Positions 9,892-12,342 of a DNA stretch of 12,342 nt are shown piece after piece. Location of the stretch: contig PACE01000020.1 of assembly GCA_002699725.1 (NCBI GenBank), positions 51,531 through 63,872 of the forward strand. The letters run 5' to 3'. Source of the stretch: Acidimicrobiaceae bacterium. GTDB lineage: Bacteria; Actinomycetota; Acidimicrobiia; Acidimicrobiales; MedAcidi-G1. The notes beneath the pieces are model-generated. The model was given only the letters and a program-made list of their open reading frames with translations, ran no database searches and was not told the DNA's origin. Numbering within the stretch: the stretch's first letter is position 1; each line of letters begins with the position of its first letter. Both the position numbers and the translations under genes were made by a program.

Positions 9892-11048
9892 AAGACCACC
9901 CCCCGACTCGTCCCGGCCAGGGCGACGGCCTGTCGGGCCGCATCGAGCATCGTCGGCGCCATGTGCATCGACTCTGAGAGGTGCGGTTCGAGGATCGCCC
10001 GTCCTTCGTCGGCGTTCGTGCCGTCGAGGCGGATGACGATCGGCGACCGCATGTCGACACGGCCGATGGCCTCGACGATGCCGTTGGCGACCTCGTCGCC
10101 CCGGGTGATCCCGCCGAAGATGTTGATGAAGATGGACCGGACAGCCGGGTCGTTGTTGATGACCTCGAGCGCCCCGGCCATGACGTCGGCGTTGGCGCCA
10201 CCACCGATGTCGAGGAAGTTGGCCGGGCTGCCCCCCACCTGGTTGACGACGTCGACCGTCGACATGGCGAGGCCGGCACCGTTGGCGATCACCCCGACGG
10301 ACCCGTCGAGTCCGACGTACTGGAGGCCCTTGGCGTGGGCGGCGGTCTCGCGCTCATCGCGGGTCTGGGTCCCGTCGAACTCCGCATACGACTCGTGCCG
10401 GAACACCGAGTTGGCGTCGAGGGTGACCTTGGCGTCGAGGACGTGGACCCGGCCGTCGTCGGTGAGGATCAGTGGGTTGATCTCGACGAGGTCGGCGTCG
10501 CCGTCCACATACGACTCGTAGAGCCTGCCGAGGATGTCGACGGCGCCCTCCACGGCGGCCTCGGGCAGGCCGGCAGCCGTCACCCAGTCTCGTGTCGTGG
10601 CCTCGTCGAGGCCGTCGACGGGGTCGACCCAGATCTTGGCGATGGCGTCGGGGTTCTCGTCGGCAACCGCCTCGATCTCGACGCCACCTTCGACGGAGAG
10701 CATCCCGAGGTGCTTCTTGGCGGACCGGTCGAGGGTGAACGAGGCGTAGTACTCCTCGGCGATGTCGGAGGCCTGCTCGATCCAGACCCGACCGACGACG
10801 TGGCCCGAGATGTCGAGGCCGAGGATGTTGCCGGAATGTTCGCGGACGTCGTCGAGGGTTGCGGCGAACTTGACTCCGCCGGCCTTGCCCCTGCCGCCGG
10901 TGTGGACCTGGGCCTTGACCATGACGGGCGTGCCGAGTCGCTCGGCGGCCGCCACAGCCTCGTCAACGGTGAAGGCGACCTCCCCCGGCGAGATGGGCAT
11001 GCCGTACCCGGCGAAGAACTGCTTGCCCTGGTATTCGAAGAGGTCCAC
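9888..11048 (-). CDS. sucC: Succinyl-CoA synthetase, beta subunit
   Basis: The beta subunit, with the ATP-grasp nucleotide site and the succinate site, partner of SucD. The 386-residue protein starts MDLFEYQGK as the family does. It shows Lys45 and the glycine loop GGRGKAGGV (51-59), the metal-binding region with Glu189 (VEINPL, 188-193), NGAGLAM (256-262) and the succinate/CoA-ligase loop FGGITR (311-316). Whether it prefers ADP or GDP cannot be decided by eye. The start is GTG at 11048 with GGGAG six bases upstream. It is the first gene of the leftward cluster, so its promoter should lie in the short divergent gap at 11049-11180. Confidence 0.97.
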   Translation of the reverse strand: MDLFEYQGKQFFAGYGMPISPGEVAFTVDEAVAAAERLGTPVMVKAQVHTGGRGKAGGVKFAATLDDVREHSGNILGLDISGHVVGRVWIEQASDIAEEYYASFTLDRSAKKHLGMLSVEGGVEIEAVADENPDAIAKIWVDPVDGLDEATTRDWVTAAGLPEAAVEGAVDILGRLYESYVDGDADLVEINPLILTDDGRVHVLDAKVTLDANSVFRHESYAEFDGTQTRDERETAAHAKGLQYVGLDGSVGVIANGAGLAMSTVDVVNQVGGSPANFLDIGGGANADVMAGALEVINNDPAVRSIFINIFGGITRGDEVANGIVEAIGRVDMRSPIVIRLDGTNADEGRAILEPHLSESMHMAPTMLDAARQAVALAGTSRGVVL

Positions 11049-11054
11049 CCGTGT

Positions 11055-11059
11055 CTCCC
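11055..11059 (-). promoter_or_regulatory. Ribosome binding site of sucC
   Basis: GGGAG on the minus strand, six bases before the GTG at 11048. It supports that start, which also gives the family N-terminus MDLFEYQGK. Confidence 0.7.
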
Positions 11060-11171
11060 GTGGTCGTGAAGTCCGGGCGCAGCCCGCCCCGCCGTTGCGG
11101 CGATACTAGGCAGGCGCTGCATCGGCCCCTCCACCCGGATGTCGTTGCAGCCGTCACACCCGCCCAGCATC

Positions 11172-11178
11172 GGAGGAG
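11172..11178 (+). promoter_or_regulatory. Ribosome binding site of the small membrane protein
   Basis: GGAGGAG immediately upstream of the GTG at 11181 (four bases from the GGAGG core). This decides the start in favour of GTG 11181 over the upstream in-frame ATG at 11139, which has no Shine-Dalgarno. Confidence 0.7.
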
Positions 11179-11180
11179 CC

Positions 11181-11657
11181 GTGCCCGTCGCCCAAGGCGT
11201 CACGATCGACACCCGACGAGCCGTCATCGTCGGGCTGGCGGGCATCGCCTCGGCGATCGGCATCCTGGTGCTGATGCTCTGGATGGCCGACACCAACGAT
11301 GTCATCGACGTGCGCCTCGGCGACAGCGACTTTCGGGGCATCGACGCCGCCAACCTGTCGACCGAGATCGCCGACAACGGGCCGGTGGCGTTCCCCGACC
11401 TGGTCGGCCGGGACCGCCCGATCTGGGTGGTGCACGAAGGCACCGACCCGGCGACCGGCTGGTCCTCCTTCTTCGCCCGGGTTCCCGCAAAGAGCGCCGA
11501 CTGCCTGGTGCAGTGGGACACGAATCAGAACGTCTTCGTCGACTCGTGCGACGCCACCACCTTCCCGCCCGATGGGGACGGCCTCGAGCAGTTGGCCTGG
11601 CGGGTCCTCGACGGTGAGTTGCGCATCTTGATCAACACCCCGGAGGACGGCTCATGA
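11181..11657 (+). CDS. Membrane-anchored protein with a Rieske-like domain lacking cluster ligands
   Basis: I do not recognise a named gene. The 158-residue product has a twin arginine (TRRAVIV, 11-17) before one hydrophobic helix (about 14-36), then a domain predicted outside the membrane. From about 78 on it resembles a Rieske fold: RPIWVVHEG, then CLVQW at 108-112, then FVDSCDATTF at 119-128, PDG at 130-132 and a closing strand ELRILI. FVDSCDATTF superposes residue for residue on the Rieske second box FxCPCHGSxF. Cys123 falls on the disulfide Cys, while the ligand Cys and His are both Asp (121, 124). Cys108 falls on the other disulfide Cys, and the first-box ligand positions are Ala103 and Ser105. 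The protein should therefore hold a disulfide but no [2Fe-2S] cluster. This is inference from motif spacing. The gene overlaps alaX by 4 nt (ATGA). Confidence 0.75.
   Translation: MPVAQGVTIDTRRAVIVGLAGIASAIGILVLMLWMADTNDVIDVRLGDSDFRGIDAANLSTEIADNGPVAFPDLVGRDRPIWVVHEGTDPATGWSSFFARVPAKSADCLVQWDTNQNVFVDSCDATTFPPDGDGLEQLAWRVLDGELRILINTPEDGS
11642..11646 (+). promoter_or_regulatory. Ribosome binding site of the AlaX-like gene
   Basis: GGAGG seven bases before the ATG at 11654, inside the 3' end of the preceding gene. It supports this start and direct re-initiation at the ATGA junction. Confidence 0.75.
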
Positions 11658-12342
11658 CGGAACGGCTCTACCTGCGCGACGCCGACCTGAGGTCCTTCGA
11701 GGCCACGGTCGTCTCCGTCGACGACGACCGCGTCGAGTTGGACCGCACCGCCTTCTACGCCACCAGTGGCGGCCAGCCCCACGACACCGGACACCTGGTG
11801 TGGGCCACCGGCGCCGCTGCCGTGCTCGACGTGCGCTCCGACGGGGACCGGGTGCTCCACACGCTCGCCGGACCGATCCCCGAGGTCGACACGACCGTGA
11901 CGGGCGAGGTCGACGACGGGCGCCGACGCCACATGATGCGCACCCACACCGCAATGCACATCCTGTGCGGGGTCATCTGGCGGGACTGGCTGCGGGTGGT
12001 GACCGGAGGGAACATGGATGCCCTGTCGGGTCGGATGGACTTCGAGTTCGTCGAGTTGCCCGAGGGGTTCGCCGAACGTCTCGAGGAGCTCTGCAACGCC
12101 GAGATCGATGCCGACCGACCGGTCGAGGTCTCGTTCCTCGACCGGGGCGAAGCGGTCCTAGACCGCGACCTCATCCGCACCAAGGTGAACCTGATCCCCG
12201 ACTACGTCACCGAGATCCGCGTCGTGGACATCGTCGGACTCGACAAGCAGGCTGACGGCGGCACGCACGTCTCGTCGACCGGCCAGGTGGGACGCCTCGA
12301 GGTGGTGAAGACGGAGTCGAAGGGCAAGGGCTTCAAACGTGT
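11654..12342 (+). CDS. alaX: AlaX-type alanyl-tRNA editing protein, 3' end off window
   Basis: A free-standing relative of the editing domain of alanyl-tRNA synthetase, which hydrolyses mischarged Ser-tRNA(Ala) or Gly-tRNA(Ala). The window holds 229 residues. The N-terminal part carries the glycine motif FYATSGGQPHDTG (34-46), typical of the medium and long AlaX classes. The editing core has the zinc motif HTAMH (His98, His102) and DGGTHV (201-206) with His205. In AlaRS and most AlaX proteins this second motif is CGGTH with Cys as a zinc ligand; here it is Asp201. The sequence breaks off at KGKGFKR, close to the usual end of AlaX-M proteins, so few residues are likely missing. No aminoacylation domain precedes it, since the gene starts at ATG 11654 just after the membrane-protein gene, so it is not an AlaRS fragment. 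Confidence 0.9.
   Translation, partial: MTERLYLRDADLRSFEATVVSVDDDRVELDRTAFYATSGGQPHDTGHLVWATGAAAVLDVRSDGDRVLHTLAGPIPEVDTTVTGEVDDGRRRHMMRTHTAMHILCGVIWRDWLRVVTGGNMDALSGRMDFEFVELPEGFAERLEELCNAEIDADRPVEVSFLDRGEAVLDRDLIRTKVNLIPDYVTEIRVVDIVGLDKQADGGTHVSSTGQVGRLEVVKTESKGKGFKR

Larger units (their letters stand above)
11049..11180. promoter_or_regulatory. Divergent intergenic region between sucC and the rightward gene pair
   Basis: This gap of 132 nt separates oppositely transcribed units, so it should contain both promoters. The only AT-richer spot in the GC-rich stretch is around 11102-11109 (GATACTAG). Read leftward, positions 11108-11103 give TAGTAT, a -10-like hexamer about 54 nt before the sucC start. 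Read rightward, GATACT at 11102-11107 lies about 74 nt before the GTG at 11181. Neither has a convincing -35 partner at 16-18 nt. Next to it lies a small 5-bp hairpin, CGCCG-TTG-CGGCG (11090-11102). That both promoters sit here is inferred from gene layout; the hexamer is weak evidence. Confidence 0.4.

Noticed and set aside
9142..11069. Plus-strand open frames opposite sucD and sucC
   Set aside because: Antisense shadows of the two succinyl-CoA synthetase genes, with no domain of their own.
11090..11102. Small hairpin CGCCG-TTG-CGGCG as a terminator
   Set aside because: No T-run follows and it lies between divergent genes, where a terminator is not expected; such short stems are frequent in GC-rich DNA.
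11139..11180. ATG at 11139 as start of the small membrane protein
   Set aside because: No Shine-Dalgarno upstream, whereas GTG 11181 has GGAGGAG; the extra 14 residues (MSLQPSHPPSIGGA) overlap the likely leader.
11525..12183. Minus-strand open frames opposite the alaX region
   Set aside because: Shadows of alaX; Arg- and Ser-rich products without motifs.

Overview
The window reads as a high-GC actinobacterial chromosome segment. Codons end mostly in G or C, GTG and TTG starts are common, and several genes overlap by 4 nt. The gene set and the style of PurN, FolD and the ABC proteins suggest Acidimicrobiia or a relative, but this placement is an impression from protein style and has not been tested. 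No mobile element, tRNA, rRNA, CRISPR or integration signature was seen. Every stretch between genes is shorter than 150 nt.

Layout. Nine genes run leftward on the minus strand from about 11048 to the left edge, in transcription order: sucC, sucD, purN, purH, folD, icd, two ABC exporter half-transporters, and mdh (its 3' end lies off the window). Two genes run rightward from 11181: a small membrane-anchored protein with a Rieske-like but ligand-less domain, and an AlaX-type alanyl-tRNA editing protein cut by the right edge. The 132-nt divergent gap at 11049-11180 should hold the promoters for both directions.

How the genes fit together. sucCD (succinyl-CoA synthetase), icd (NADP-type isocitrate dehydrogenase) and mdh (malate dehydrogenase) are TCA-cycle enzymes. 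Between them sit three genes of 10-formyl-tetrahydrofolate supply and use: folD makes the cofactor, and purN and purH use it in the two formyl-transfer steps of purine synthesis. Start/stop overlaps (sucC/sucD, purN/purH, icd/exporter, exporter/exporter, small membrane gene/alaX) suggest translational coupling and at least partial co-transcription.

Most interesting points. (1) The two exporter subunits carry complementary departures from consensus that place one degenerate and one intact ATP site in a predicted heterodimer. (2) The 158-residue membrane protein keeps the two disulfide cysteines of a Rieske fold but has lost all four cluster ligands. (3) purH changes codon usage part-way along the gene. 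(4) The AlaX protein has Asp where the family's zinc-binding Cys is expected.
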